A DNA stretch of 64,000 nucleotides, taken from the NCBI GenBank assembly GCA_037974335.1, contig CM075760.1, positions 36,899,609 to 36,963,608 on the forward strand, given 5' to 3'. Origin of the DNA: Prionace glauca. Lineage: Eukaryota; Chordata; Chondrichthyes; Carcharhiniformes; Carcharhinidae. Positions within the stretch are counted from its first letter, which is position 1; the number at the start of each line of letters is the position of its first letter. The notes under the pieces are model-generated. The model searched no databases. It saw only the letters and a list, made by a program, of their open reading frames with translations, and was not told the DNA's origin. The position numbers and the translations under genes are program-made. Of the stretch, positions 9,964 to 20,228 are shown piece after piece.

Positions 9964-11661
9964 TAAGACAGCAGCTGAACCAGTTTGTGACCAATGATCA
10001 CGCAATCTGAAGCTTAATTTCATTATTCATGCACTGGGCTGTGCTTCGATAACGGCTACAATTGACCTTGTCTCATTTATGACTGTTCATGGCAGTGTTC
10101 ACTACAATCACACATTTGGTGCAGTCTTGTACAGTAATGCACTAGGCCATGTCTCTTTATATACTGCGTTTGACTCATTTGAATCATTATTGCAATAGAC
10201 TTTGCAACGGTTTACACTACATTACATGCCGCTTCATTTATTAATACATATAGACATGCCATGATAAATGCTACAAGTCATCGTCTCTGAACTATTATTA
10301 CTCAGTCAAGAGTCCACTTACGTTACATTAGGCTCCATCTCAGATATTATTGTGCTAGGCTCAATGTCATGCACTACTGAACACACCCATGTATCACTAA
10401 TAAAGCAAACACTTTCTCACTAATTGGTTTTCTATCAAATGTGTCTAATAGGTGGAATCGAACAACGAGCGAGTGAGAAAAATAGATGGATATTAACTAA
10501 AAAGTGCAATATAATCGTGTGGATGAAATTGTGTTATAGATCAGAGTGAGTTAGGGCTCGAATTGTGTTGAAGTCAAAAATTATAACAAGGAACTATATT
10601 TACATATACACAGAACATATTATAGAGGCAGGGTTCGGGCTGGATTTCTGAACGGATTAAGGAAAAAACTGAGCGCCGAGGAATGGAAAATCCAGCGAAA
10701 AAGAGACATGTGTCCAATTATAATGAAATATTATTTGATAATGTCTGGATGATAAAATGGACAAATCTTTACATCACAAAATGGTAAGTTTATACAATAA
10801 TTAGCTGGTAATCGACATGTTCAGTAACCGGAAGGTAAATATGAATGCAAGTATTAAATTCGCTATCCTTCGGCCAGATTTCCCTGTGAATGTTACTGAC
10901 AGAGATATTAATGCCATTGCTTTACTGATTGTTCCCTTTCCATGGAAACAGGGAAATAAATTGTCCTCAAATGTCTCCTCAAACCTGCTGCACTAACCTT
11001 GTGATTAAAATGATACAACACCACCATCTGCTGGCGGACAACAGAGACTGCAGGCGCTAGTGCTTGTGAGTCTGCGAACCGGTGACTGAAATATGAATAT
11101 TGGAAGATATTGTCCGAGATTGGAGTTTGTAGAAGGCTCTCGGCTGGCGTATTCGCCCTTTTTATAACCAGGCACCGCAGATAAACCGTGTTCTTCATTT
11201 CCCATTGGGAGATAATGTCTGGAGATTGAAGTCGGGATTATTTGAAACTTCAAATTGTACATTCGATGCAGTTATCAGACGTCAATCAAATTCAGAATCT
11301 TAGTGGGTAAACATTGCTGCCCTCTGCAATTCGTTTGTCAGACATTTTCACGGTTTAGTCTTAAAAAAGGTACAAAGAATCAGACATGTACACACACACA
11401 GGTATTGGAGCTGACAGAGAAACAGGGGGACTTAAACAGATTCAGGGACACATATAGATGCAGGGGCACACTAGATTCAGATACACCAAGATTCAGGTGC
11501 AGACATGTAGAGATCCTGGTGACTCGAAAGATACAAGGGCACACACAATGTCTCGGCTTGTACACGACCAAATTCTCTCTCGTGATTCCAGACTTTTCAA
11601 TGAGTTGAAACAGGCAACTGTTTACCCATGAATGCTGATAGTGAGAAAAATAGCGAAATTC
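9964..11661. other. AT-rich intergenic DNA, no gene seen
   Basis: No convincing coding exon, RNA gene or recognisable transposon was found. There are short direct and inverted words only. Open frames here are short and show no protein family features. Confidence 0.5.
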
Positions 11662-11735
11662 CGTCCCTGGGTGGTCTCGAACCACCAACCTTTCGGTTAA
11701 AAGCCAAACGCGCTGACCAATTGCGCCACAGAGAC
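11662..11735 (-). tRNA. tRNA with Asn body and TTT (Lys) anticodon
   Basis: The 74-nt cloverleaf is structurally sound: acceptor GTCTCTG/CAGGGAC (one wobble), D arm with GCGC/GCGC, T arm GGTGG/TTCGAGA/CCACC, and an anticodon stem TTTGG/CCGAA with one wobble. The body is that of tRNA-Asn and matches the genes at 3065 and 9890, not vertebrate tRNA-Lys. The anticodon loop is CTTTTAA, so the anticodon is TTT, which reads AAA/AAG lysine codons. A T5 run lies about 17 bp downstream. It could be an expressed tRNA of changed identity, a mischarging hazard, or silent. Confidence 0.8.
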
Positions 11736-11799
11736 TGAGACAGCAGCAGTTAAATATATTCTAAACTAGTAGGGTTCTGTAGGGTTCTAGTATGTCAGT

Positions 11800-12010
11800 G
11801 ACCACAATTCTATTTCTGAAAACCTGTTCCAGACCTGCAGCATGACCGCACTGTTTACAATTCTATACAAGTCTCTTTAGTTCCGTTGATCCCGCAGCAC
11901 TGCTGTAGTGTGTTGGTTATTCCCTTTCTCCTATGAACGGGCAGGTAAAATGAATCCATGTTTCTTATCACAGGCAGGAATTCAACGGGAGGGAAGGGAA
12001 CGAACCACCA
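11800..12010. repeat. segmental duplicate of tRNA-Asn flank
   Basis: This segment repeats 3180-3370 nearly word for word: AACCTGTTCCAGA, CTGTTTACAATTCTATACAAG, then TCCCGCAGCACTGCTG. The matching part upstream of the Asn gene at 9890 is missing, so the Asn unit exists in at least three copies with different truncations. Confidence 0.7.
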
Positions 12011-12197
12011 GTAGCCCAACGATCCAATACTTTCCACTCAATCATCAATAATAACGTTCACAACTGCTCCTCCTTCCGAATATTGTGATCCATTTCCCTC
12101 GCGATTTGTTCCAATACTGAATATTTCCCTTGTTTTCTCCTAATTTTGGCAGGAGATTCGCGTCAATATACAAAGTGAACGGAGAAAGAAGAAGCTT

Positions 12198-12268
12198 TGC
12201 ATTGGCCGGGAATCGAACCCGGGCCTCCCGCGTGGCAGGCGAGAATTCTCCCACTGAACCACCAATGC
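12198..12268 (-). tRNA. tRNA-Gly(GCC)
   Basis: A 71-nt cloverleaf matching vertebrate tRNA-Gly(GCC). Acceptor GCATTGG/CCAATGC, anticodon loop CTGCCAC and T arm CCGGG/TTCGATT/CCCGG are all intact. One D-loop base differs from the usual sequence. No second copy occurs in the window. Confidence 0.93.
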
Positions 12269-12884
12269 TGTTCTTGTTAGTCCTACCCCCACATGCTCTC
12301 TCTTCCTTCACACTCAGCAGCATTGTAAGTTTCTGACTTTATCCTTTCGTTCCCCAAATGCCCACAAATGCTTTCACTCAAATCTCACACGCAACATCGC
12401 ACAAGCCTCTCATGCTGTTCAACACCTTCCTTTCGTTAACAACCACATCTCAAACTTTCAACCTTCCTCCAAAACACAAGCACTCTGCAACAGTCCCCCT
12501 CTCACCCAGCCTCTTTCTCCCAAATAAGCCTCTGCTTTCACCACATCAGTCTAAACACACTTAAAATGTATTCAAATTATTTGCACACCGCCTCTTGCAC
12601 TCAACCAATATCACAACAATACGCATCATGCCATTCTGCAAAAGCTTTAAGTTGCTACATTTCTTCAAAGCTGCTACCCAGTGCGACACCAGGACAAACT
12701 TCCATAGTCAACACCTGATAACACCTATATAGGGTTACAACTTAGCTCGGAATGAATTAAAAAATAGGGCTTAGGAGAGCTAGTAGGGGGCATGAGAAGT
12801 CTTTGGCAAGTCGGATAAAGGAAAACCCCAAAACTTTTTACTCTTACGTTAAAAATGCATTAAATCTTCACATATCGAGGCCAG
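12269..12884. other. pyrimidine-rich intergenic DNA
   Basis: No gene is seen. The first 300 bp are C/T-rich on the plus strand with scattered CACA words. Around 12745-12870 there is a weak match to the CR1 reverse-transcriptase linker (KENPKTFYSYVKN-like codons), too short to assign firmly. Confidence 0.4.
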
Positions 12885-12932
12885 TCTGCGACATCTGAAA
12901 GCAATGAATCCTAACCACGAAACCCCCAGGAT
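12885..12932 (-). pseudogene. tRNA-Glu relic, fragment
   Basis: On the minus strand the bases recall the acceptor-to-anticodon half of tRNA-Glu (the plus strand reads GAATCCTAACCAC between decayed arms). Flanking text after it (CTGATTCTCCCAGACACTGG...TACAGGAATGT) resembles 2300-2330, near the first Glu block. Confidence 0.45.
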
Positions 12933-13323
12933 CCCATCTGCCTGATTCTCCCAGACACTGGTTACAGGAATGTGCACAGCGCCAATTGTCCGCACTCACA
13001 CACTCCTTCCTGTCTGTTAAGATTTGAAATTGTTTATATTTTCACATTGGCTTCCAGTGTGATGAAAGCAGAGCTGTGATAAGCTGATGTTGTTCAGTGG
13101 ATTTACTGCAGTAAGGTTTATGTCAGTTCGATGCAAACATTGGTGTTTGAATGTGGTCAGTTACAGTGAAATTTAATGCAGTGGAAGGGAGCGTAGTCGC
13201 TTTTACAGGAGGAACCAGCAAGGGTAATGTAAATATGAATTGTGCAACGGGACTGATATTGCTCCCTGCTGTTCAAATTGGCACAAGTATTGATCCACGA
13301 TTTTCATGTTTCACCACGTGTTA

Positions 13324-13395
13324 GGTTCCGTGATGTAATGGTGAGCACTCTGGACTCTGAATCCAGCGATCCGCGTTCAAATCTCGGTGGAACCT
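13324..13395 (+). tRNA. tRNA-Gln(CTG)
   Basis: A 72-nt cloverleaf close to vertebrate tRNA-Gln(CTG). Acceptor GGTTCC(G) pairs with (T)GGAACC, and the anticodon arm CTGGA/CTCTGAA/TCCAG is exact. The T stem has one C-T mismatch. TTTT follows within 5 bp as terminator. It is likely functional, with slight damage. Confidence 0.87.
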
Positions 13396-13663
13396 TGTTT
13401 TAATTTGCAAATACAGATGATGGATTGGCTGAAGGGCGTTTCATTTAAGTTTATCACCAAGTCCGAATCGAGAGGAGAATTTGCCAGCTCGTTCAGCTGC
13501 TGTTACTCAATTCAAGGGCAATTAGGGATGATAGGAAATGAATAAAGACAATCTCAATAATGGACCTTTTCCTCACAAGTAAAAGCAAACTTTTTGACAA
13601 TGTTTTTGCCTGAAACTTTCGAAACGTCGAGCTAATATGTAACAACTATCCCACTTTTACATG

Positions 13664-13737
13664 TAGGCTAGTGGCGCAATGGATAACACGTCTGACTATC
13701 ACTCAGAAGACTCCTGGTTAGCTCAGTACAAACCTTC
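13664..13737 (+). pseudogene. tRNA-Arg-like pseudogene
   Basis: GGCTAGTGGCGCAATGGATAA followed by an ACGTCTGA anticodon arm matches tRNA-Arg(ACG), but the loop reads CTATCAC, the T arm is scrambled and the 3' acceptor does not pair with the 5' side. Confidence 0.65.
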
Positions 13738-14384
13738 AAAAGGCGTTCACAAATTCCTTGTTACTTTCGATGAAAAGGGTATTTAATAGCTTTATCCTTA
13801 TTCTGACAAATGCTGCCAAGCACATTTTCAGCTTCTCTGGAGAAAGTAATGTTCGGAAATTGCTAATGAACAGCAACCGACTATTTTAAGTTTTTTTTCG
13901 GAAAAAAAACCTTCAATAAGATTAGGATATTAAATAAATGCTAACCTCAAATACATTTTGGACATAATTAAACATGTCTTTGTGAATTTATACAATTTTG
14001 TCATTTTTTTCCATAAAATTCAGCATTTCTGATTTTGGAGAAAGCATTTCAAGCTGAGGTCAGAGCAAAGATAATATGTCTGTAACATCGAGATTCTGAT
14101 AATATTCAGCACCAAACTGAAATCATACAGACTTCCCTCACCCTAGCATGTTTCAGATGGCGATTAACTATGTTAGTCTGCACCTAAACCTATTAAATTG
14201 TCTTGTAGACTGGATGATTTGCTGATATGTGCAGGTGTCAAAATAGGAACGTTTCTTTCCTGGCATTGCATCAAACAATTCATCATTTCTTATTTGACAC
14301 AAAGCATTTGAGGCCGAGGCCAGAGCGAAGATACTATGGGTGTAACATCGAGATTCAGATAATGTTCAGGAACAAAATGCCCCG
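13738..14384. other. AT-rich intergenic DNA with duplicated words
   Basis: No gene is seen. Segments around 14130-14220 and 14280-14350 repeat each other (CACAAAGCATTT/ATTTCAAG, GTAACATCGAGATTC) and echo the flanks of the Val genes (3640-3830 and 8380-8545), showing further spread of the tRNA block flanks. Confidence 0.5.
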
Positions 14385-14671
14385 GCCGATGAAGGCATGT
14401 TTTAAAGTGCAAGGGGCAAGGTTTAAAGGAGATGGGCATGGCAGATTGTTTGCACAGAGAGTGGTGGGTTCCTGGAACTCGCTGCCGGGGAGAGATAGTA
14501 GAAGCGGATGCAGTTGTGACTTTTACATCACTTGACAAATACATGAATAGGATGGGAATAAAGGGATATGGTCCCGGAAGGATAGGGGGTTTTAGTTAAG
14601 TGGGGCAGCATCGTCAGTGAAGGTTTGAAGGGCCGAAGGACATGTCCTATAATTTTCTCTGTTCTTTGTAA
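14385..14671 (+). mobile_element. CR1-D 3' end, 5'-truncated
   Basis: The stretch starts in the C-terminal part of a CR1 ORF2 (FKVQG...FAQRVVGSWNSLPG-like residues) and ends with the AAGGGCCGAAGGACATGTCC...TTTTCTCTGTTCTTTG tail. It matches the tail of the copy at 53606-54508. The frame is broken. Confidence 0.75.
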
Positions 14672-15064
14672 TGCCATTTTTCTTTACCCAAAACTAAGCT
14701 TCAGACTCTGTAGCTCTATATTTAACCACTCCATCTCTGACACCTCCAGTCACACAGCCCTGTGAGGTGTCTGTACTGATCTTATTGTGGCATCATGAGC
14801 GTTCCACATACAACATGACTTGTATCTATAAATTCTCATCTTGAACATTTCAATTGAAATTTCAAGGCGAGCAGAGCTTTTTGAGCAGAATGGTTCAGAT
14901 TCCCATCCTCTTTAATGTGAACAAGTTGTTTCTGATTTCACTACAGAGGTTGTCTATTAAACATTGACTGAACACAGGGGGTGAATGTGAGAAGCTGAAG
15001 TTTCCAGTTGAAGAGGTCTCTCAGCAGCTGAACTGGGGAAGCCTTTGGGCAGAGACTGCGCTGC

Positions 15065-15760
15065 TGCTATTTCCCATCCTGACCACCGGGGGTCGCTGTG
15101 ACACGCCCAGGCGCTGCCCCGCTCAGTGTCACCTCTTGCCTACTCCGGCCCGGCCGGTGCTCGTTGGCGGACCATCCGGGTCCTGTAGAAAGGCGGGGCC
15201 AGCCGCCATATTGCCGTGATGTCACCATCAGTCCCTCCCCCAGCCGAGGAAAAAGCGACGGTTGAGAAAGGTAGAAAGTGAGAGAAATTCCCACCCGGAA
15301 ATCCCGCCCGGAGCGGAATTAAAATTAAATAAAATACATATTTTTATAAAGACGCAGGTGGCGGAACCGCGCATGTGCTGTAGTATTTTCCCAGAGCGCA
15401 CCACGCGGGAGTGATTTAAAAACAGACGGAATAAAAAACAGAAATGATTTTCCCGAATGGAGAAGGAACCGAAAGTCTGACGGGTGAGGATGTGAATAAT
15501 AATCATCAAGATTCAAAATATTAAAAGATTAAAATGTAACTGCCTGGGCGCATGTGCGGGAGGTGAATTCCCCCAGAGTGCAGCGCGCGGGACGCCGTCT
15601 CCCCTGGCAACGCAAGATGGACGCCGGCCGTCTCCCCTGGCAACGCAAGATGGACGCCGGCCGTCTCCTCTGGCAACACAAGATGGCCGCCGGCCGTCTC
15701 CCCTGTCAACGGAAGATGGCCGCCGCCGGCGGTGACTGATTCTGGCGCAGGCGCAGTCAG
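15065..15760. promoter_or_regulatory. GC-rich promoter-like island
   Basis: The segment is rich in CpG against AT-rich surroundings and holds promoter-type words: GCCGCCAT with TGATGTCAC close by at 15201-15228 (YY1 and CRE/ATF-like), an array of AAGATGG(A/C)CGCC words at 15595-15726 (YY1-like), and GGCGCAGGCGCAG near 15745 (NRF1-like). No TATA box is obvious. No coding first exon could be tied to it. Its role as a promoter is inferred. Confidence 0.5.
15595..15726. repeat. 33-bp tandem repeat, four units
   Basis: Units start at 15595, 15628, 15661 and 15694. Each reads CCGTCTCC.CTG.CAAC followed by .AAGATGG.CGCCGG, so each carries one YY1-like site. The unit length is a multiple of three, so open frames cross the array, but nothing else supports coding. 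Confidence 0.92.
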
Positions 15761-15961
15761 GTCTGTCTGCAGCCCATTGTCCAGACTGCCCCCCAGTGGA
15801 TGTGGTGGGGAGGTGCAGCAGATGGAGCAACAATCCCAGTTTCAATGAGGGGAGAGAAGCTGCAATGCTGCTCCCTGTTGTTCACTCCTCTCCCCAGTCT
15901 CAGCATTGCAGAGTGTTTAAACAAGAGGGTGCATTGTCACAGCGGCACCGAGACATGCAGT

Positions 15962-16275
15962 TTAAGGTTATTTATTAGTGTCACTAATAAGTAGGCTGAC
16001 ATTCACACTGCAACGCAATTCCTGTGAAAATGCCTTAGTCACCACATTCCTGTTCGGAAACACTGACGGAGAATTTAGCATGGCCAATGCATCTAACCAG
16101 CACGTCTTTCGGACTGCTGGAGGATAGCAGAGCATCTGGAGGAAACCCATGCAGACATGGGGAGAATGTGCAAACTCCACACAGACAGTGACCCAAGCTG
16201 GGAATCGAATGTGGGGCCCCAGCGCTGAGAGGCAGCAATGTGTTGCAGCACTGTGCCACTGTGCTGCAACACTCT
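15962..16275 (-). mobile_element. tRNA-derived SINE (HE1-like)
   Basis: On the minus strand the order is a tRNA-like head with B box (GGGATTCGATTCCC-type, plus strand near 16200-16215), then the GTGTGGAGTTTGCACATTCTC block, CTCCGG-type and ATGTGCTGGT blocks, and a 3' end at 15962. The same family occurs at 18770, 19683, 25978, 37206, 55915 and 57095. HE1-type SINEs are known from sharks; assignment is by recall of the consensus. Confidence 0.75.
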
Positions 16276-16477
16276 CCCCCAGATATCAAACCACCCCGCA
16301 CCCCCTCCGCCATTAAAATCATAAAATCCCGACAGTGCATCAAGTCTATGTCAACAGAACATTTTACCCTATTCCCGTAACCCCACAATACTCTCTAATC
16401 CCACTAACCTTCACATCTTTGGACATTAAGGGAGAATTTAGCATGGTAAATCCACCTAATCTGCCCATCTTTCAGAC
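16276..16477 (-). mobile_element. second SINE fragment
   Basis: The minus strand again shows the central SINE block (plus strand ACATCTTTGGACATTAAGGGAGAATTTAGCATGG at 16416-16449, split here into words). A duplicated ATCTTTCAGAC word at its end is the target site of the next element. Confidence 0.55.
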
Positions 16478-16718
16478 ATGATGTGGGTATGCCGGCGTTG
16501 GACTGGCGTAAACACAGTAAAAAGTCTGACAACACCAGGTTTTAGTCCAACCGATTTATTTGATAATATTCTCACAAGCTTTCGAGGGGGCTGCCTCTTT
16601 GTCAAGTGAATGGAGAGTTCTCCATTCACTTGACAAAGAGGCAGCCCCCTCGAAAGCTTGTGAGAATATTATCAAATAAATCGGTTGGACTAAAACCTGG
16701 TGTTGTCAGACTTTTTAC
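16478..16718. mobile_element. PLE-derived fold-back palindrome
   Basis: About 105 bp to the left and 103 bp to the right of a short centre at 16613-16616 are near-perfect reverse complements. The outer part is the GATGTGGGTATGCCGGCG / CCAACACCAGGTTTT arm shared with the 24.6, 39.5 and 59.4 kb elements. A 12-13 bp duplication (CATCTTTCAGAC) flanks it at 16466-16477 and 16719-16730, proof of insertion. The ribozyme core in the arms is altered here (plus strand reads TTGACAA in place of CTGACGA). Confidence 0.85.
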
Positions 16719-16733
16719 CATCTTTCAGACCCC

Positions 16734-17178
16734 ACAGATATTCTGGTCACCCTATTATAGAAAGGATATTATTAAACTAGAAAGAGTGCAGAAAAGGTTT
16801 ACAAGGATGCTACTGGGACTTGATGGATTGAGTTATAAGGAGAAGCTGGATAGACTGTGACTTTTTTTCTGACGCGTAGGAGGCTGAGGGGTGATCTTAT
16901 AGAGCTCTATAAAATAATGCATGGCACAGATCAGCTGGATAGTCAATATCTCTTCCCAAAGTTAGTGGAGTCTAAAACCAGAGAGCCTAGGTTTCAGATG
17001 GGAGGGGAAAGATACAAAAGTGTCGAGAGGAGCATTTTGTTTCACACAGAGGATGGTGAGTGTCTGGAACAAGCTGCCAGATGTAGTCATAGAGATGGGT
17101 ACAATTTTGTCTTTGAAAATGCATTTGGACAGTTACATGGGTGAGATGGGTATAGAAGGATATGGGCCAAATAGAAAC
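16734..17178 (+). mobile_element. CR1-B 3' part, left half
   Basis: Plus-strand translation gives WSPYYRKDIIKLERVQKR, then FTRMLLGLDGLSYKEKL, then RRLRGDLIELYKIMHG. This is the C-terminal region of a CR1 reverse-transcriptase ORF. It breaks off at a CR1-A insertion and continues at 18672-18767, where the AAAGGGCAGCATGG...GGGCTGAAGGGCCTG tail lies. Confidence 0.8.
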
Positions 17179-17181
17179 TTA

Positions 17182-18668
17182 GAACATAGAACACTACAGC
17201 ACAAACAGGCCCTTCGGCCCACAAGCTGCACCGATCACATCAACACCTACAATCCATCGACCTATCTATAGCCCCCAATCCTGTTAAATCCCATATACTG
17301 ATCCAGAAGCTTTTAAGACCCCAGCGAGTTCGTCTCTACCACCACTGACGGCAGCCGATTCCATTCACTCACCACCCTCTGAGTGAAAAACTTACCCCTA
17401 ACATCACCTCTGTACTTGCTTCCCCTCACCTTAAACCTGTGTCCTCTCGTAGCGACCATTTCAACCCGGGAAATAGCCTCTGAGAATCCACCCTATCTAT
17501 TCCTCTCAACATCTTATAAACCTCTATCAGGTCGCCTCTCAACCTTCGTCTCTCCAGGGAGAATAGTCCCAGCTCCCCCAACCTATCTTCATAAGGCATG
17601 CCTCCCAATCCAGGCAACATCCTTGTAAATCTCCTCTGCACCCTTTCAATAGCTACTACGTCCTTCCTATAGTGAGGCGACCAGAACTGCGCACAGTACT
17701 CCAAATGAGGCCTGACAAGGGTCCTGTAAAGTTGCAGCATTACCTCCCGACTCCTAAACTCAATCCCTCGATTAATGAAGGCCAGTACACCATACGCCTT
17801 CTTGACTACCTCCTCCACCTGCGAGGCCGATTTACGTGTCCTGTGAACCTGGACCCCAAGATCCTTCTGCTCTTCAACACTACTAAGACTCCTGCCCTTG
17901 ATAGTGTACTCGTTCATCCATTTGTTCTGCCAAAATGGACCACGACACATTTATCCACGTTGAAGTCCATCTGCCATTTCTCCGCCCAGTCCTGCATCCT
18001 ATCTATGTCCTGCTGCAACTTCTGACATCCCTCCAGACCATCCACAACACCGCCGACCTTCGTGTCATCAGCAAACTTGCTAACCTATCCCTCCACTTCC
18101 TCATCCAGGTCATTTATGAAAATGACAAACAGCAAGGGTCCTCGAACAGATCCCTGGGCACTCCACTAGTGACCGACCTCCATGCAGAAAAAGACCCATC
18201 CATAACCACTCTCTGCCTTCTGCAGGCAAGCCAGTTCTGGATCCACAAGGCCAAAGGCCCTTGGATCCCATGCCCTCTCACCTTCTCAAGAAGTCTTGCA
18301 TGGGGAACCTTATCAAACGCCTTGCTGAAGTCCATGTACACTATGTCCACGGCACTTCCTTCGTCAATGTGTTCAGTCACATTTTCGAAGAACTCAGCTA
18401 GGCTCGTAAGGCACGACCGGCCCTTGACAAATCCATGCTGACTATTCCTGATCATGCTAAACCTCTCCAAATGCTCATAAATCCTGTCCCTCAGAAACCT
18501 CTCCATCAGCTTACCAACCACTGAGGTCAGACTCACCAATCGGTAATTTCCCGGGCTATCTCTGTTCCCTTTCTTAAAAATAGGAACTACATCCGCAACC
18601 CTCCAATCCTCCGGAACCTCTCCCGTCTCCATCGACGACGCAACGATCATCGCCAGGGGCGACATTAA
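17182..18668 (-). mobile_element. CR1-A, 5'-truncated, nested in CR1-B
   Basis: A minus-strand copy. Reading from 18668 down, the frame carries the reverse-transcriptase domain (VPIFKKGNRDSPGNYR, QHGFVKGRSCL, YMDFSKAFDKVPH), then the C-terminal thumb region and tail to the GAACATAGAAC end at 17182. The frame is interrupted around 17950-18110 and at other places. It splits the older CR1-B copy at 16734-18767, so it is the younger insertion. Confidence 0.88.
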
Positions 18669-18671
18669 CAA

Positions 18672-18767
18672 TTGGGATTAGCTTAGGGGTTTTTAAAAAG
18701 GGCAGCATGGAGCAATTGGGCTGAAGGGCCTGTTTCCATGCTGTAAACCTCTATGACTCTATATGGG
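18672..18767 (+). mobile_element. CR1-B 3' tail, right half
   Basis: It continues the element broken at 17178: TTAGGGGTTTTTAAAAAGGG, GCAGCATGGAGCAATTGGGC and a final TGTAAACCTCTATGACTCTA, the type of tail also found at 42720-42812. Confidence 0.75.
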
Positions 18768-18769
18768 AG

Positions 18770-18890
18770 GAACATGAAAACCCCACACAGACAATGACCG
18801 GAGGCTAGAATTGAACATGGGTCCTTGGCACTAGGAGACTGCAGTGCTAACCACTGTGCTAATGTGCTGCCACTCAGGCAAATGTATTTG
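18770..18890 (-). mobile_element. SINE (HE1-like), head part
   Basis: The minus strand contains the tRNA-like head (plus strand CAGTGCTAACCACTGTGCTAATGTGCTGCC at its right end in words) and the GTGTGGGGTTTTCATG block. The remainder is missing. Confidence 0.65.
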
Positions 18891-19084
18891 GAGGGAGCAC
18901 AGGACAGGTAGGGGGTGGGGGTGTGGGCGGAATGGGATGAGTTCTAACTCAATTTGATGAGGGGAGGGGTGGAAATCAGTAAAAAAAATCAGCCTTGTCT
19001 CAACATTTTCCTTCATTCATGCTCTTGTTACTAATTAAAAACCAGCTCACTCCTCCATTCTGCCCATCAATAGGTCTAACAGAA

Positions 19085-19680
19085 AGCAGGAAAAAGGTTG
19101 TGGCACAGAAAGAGGCCATTCAGCCCATCATATCTTCACCAGCTTGGGAAATAAAGACTTGCCCTTCATTCTAACCCCGCTTTCCAGCGATCCAGCCCCG
19201 AGCCCCCCTTACTACAGGTTCCAGCATTTCAGCTATAGATCTGTGTGTGAGGCATGTGAGCCGAGAGATTTCTGTCTGAACCATCAGTTTAGGCAGCAAA
19301 TTCCAGACACCCACCGTCCCTTGAATGAGAACCTTCTTCCTAATGCCCCCTCTAATCCTTCCACCAATCACTTTGTATCTGTGCAGCCCCCACTAACCCC
19401 CCTCCCATCTCCCCCATCCCCACCCACCCACAATAAGTGACCTCTCTCTGCTCAGGGGAAACAGGCCTTTTCAATCCGCCTTGTCTTGGCTCCCTCATAA
19501 CTTTGGACACCTCAGTTCGGTCTCCCTCAGCCTCCTCTGTTCTGAGGAAAACAAACCTGGCCAATCCAGTCTTTCCTCATCACCACAATTCCCCTGCCCT
19601 GGAAACACTTTAGTAAATCCAAATGGTTATCCAATCCGACTAAACTGTCCATTTAGCATTGTCTCATCTCCAACTGTGAA
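19085..19680 (-). mobile_element. older LINE 3' fragment
   Basis: Minus-strand words such as GGAATTTGCTGCCTAAACTG, AGGAAGAAGGTTCTCATTC and AACTGAGGTGTCCAAAGTT fit the C-terminal end and tail of a vertebrate LINE of CR1/L2 type. It is diverged, without a usable frame. Confidence 0.55.
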
Positions 19681-19682
19681 CA

Positions 19683-19998
19683 ACCACCAGATACTGGCAC
19701 CACTGTGGCACACTGGTTGGCATTGCTGCCTCGAAGGGACTTAGTTCAATTCTGGCCTCGTGTGACTGTGTGGAGTTTGCATGTTCTCCCCATGTCTGCG
19801 TGCGTTTTCTCTGGGTGCTCCGGTTTCCTCCCACTGTTTAAAGATGTGCGGGAGAGGTTGATTGGCCATGGTTTAGTGACAGGGGAAGCTGCAGGGTAAA
19901 TGTGTGGGATACGGGGACAGGGCATGATGGGATTGTGGTCAGTGCAGACTTGATGGACTGAATGGCCTCCCCTGTACTGTAGGGATTTTACACACAAA
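19683..19998 (+). mobile_element. SINE (HE1-like), complete
   Basis: A full-length plus-strand copy: tRNA-like head with TGTGGCACACTGGTTGGCA and GTTCAATTC boxes (19706-19750), the GTGTGGAGTTTGCATGTTC block, CTCCGGTTTCCTCCCACTG, the ATTGGCCATG block, then a tail GATGGACTGAATGGCCTCCC ending with CTGTAGGGATTTTA. It is the clearest example of the family in the window. Confidence 0.85.
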
Positions 19999-20228
19999 TG
20001 AGAAACAGAGACTTTGCAAATGTTGGGATACTTATTCAGAAAATAATGGGATATTTGTTGACATGTTCAGGTAAATCTCAATGATGGTCATTGTCCAGGT
20101 CTAGCTTAAAACAATGGTGCAGTCCAAGATTAAAAGTCATTTATCCTGAAATTGGACATTGCCACTGACTCCCAATATAACCGAGAGATGCAAACTCACA
20201 CCACACCCTGATGTGATGAAGGGGACCC

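Noticed and set aside
15513-15845. Repetitive frames across the 33-bp array
   Set aside because: The array period is a multiple of three, so stops are avoided on both strands. No start context, splice sites or homology support coding.
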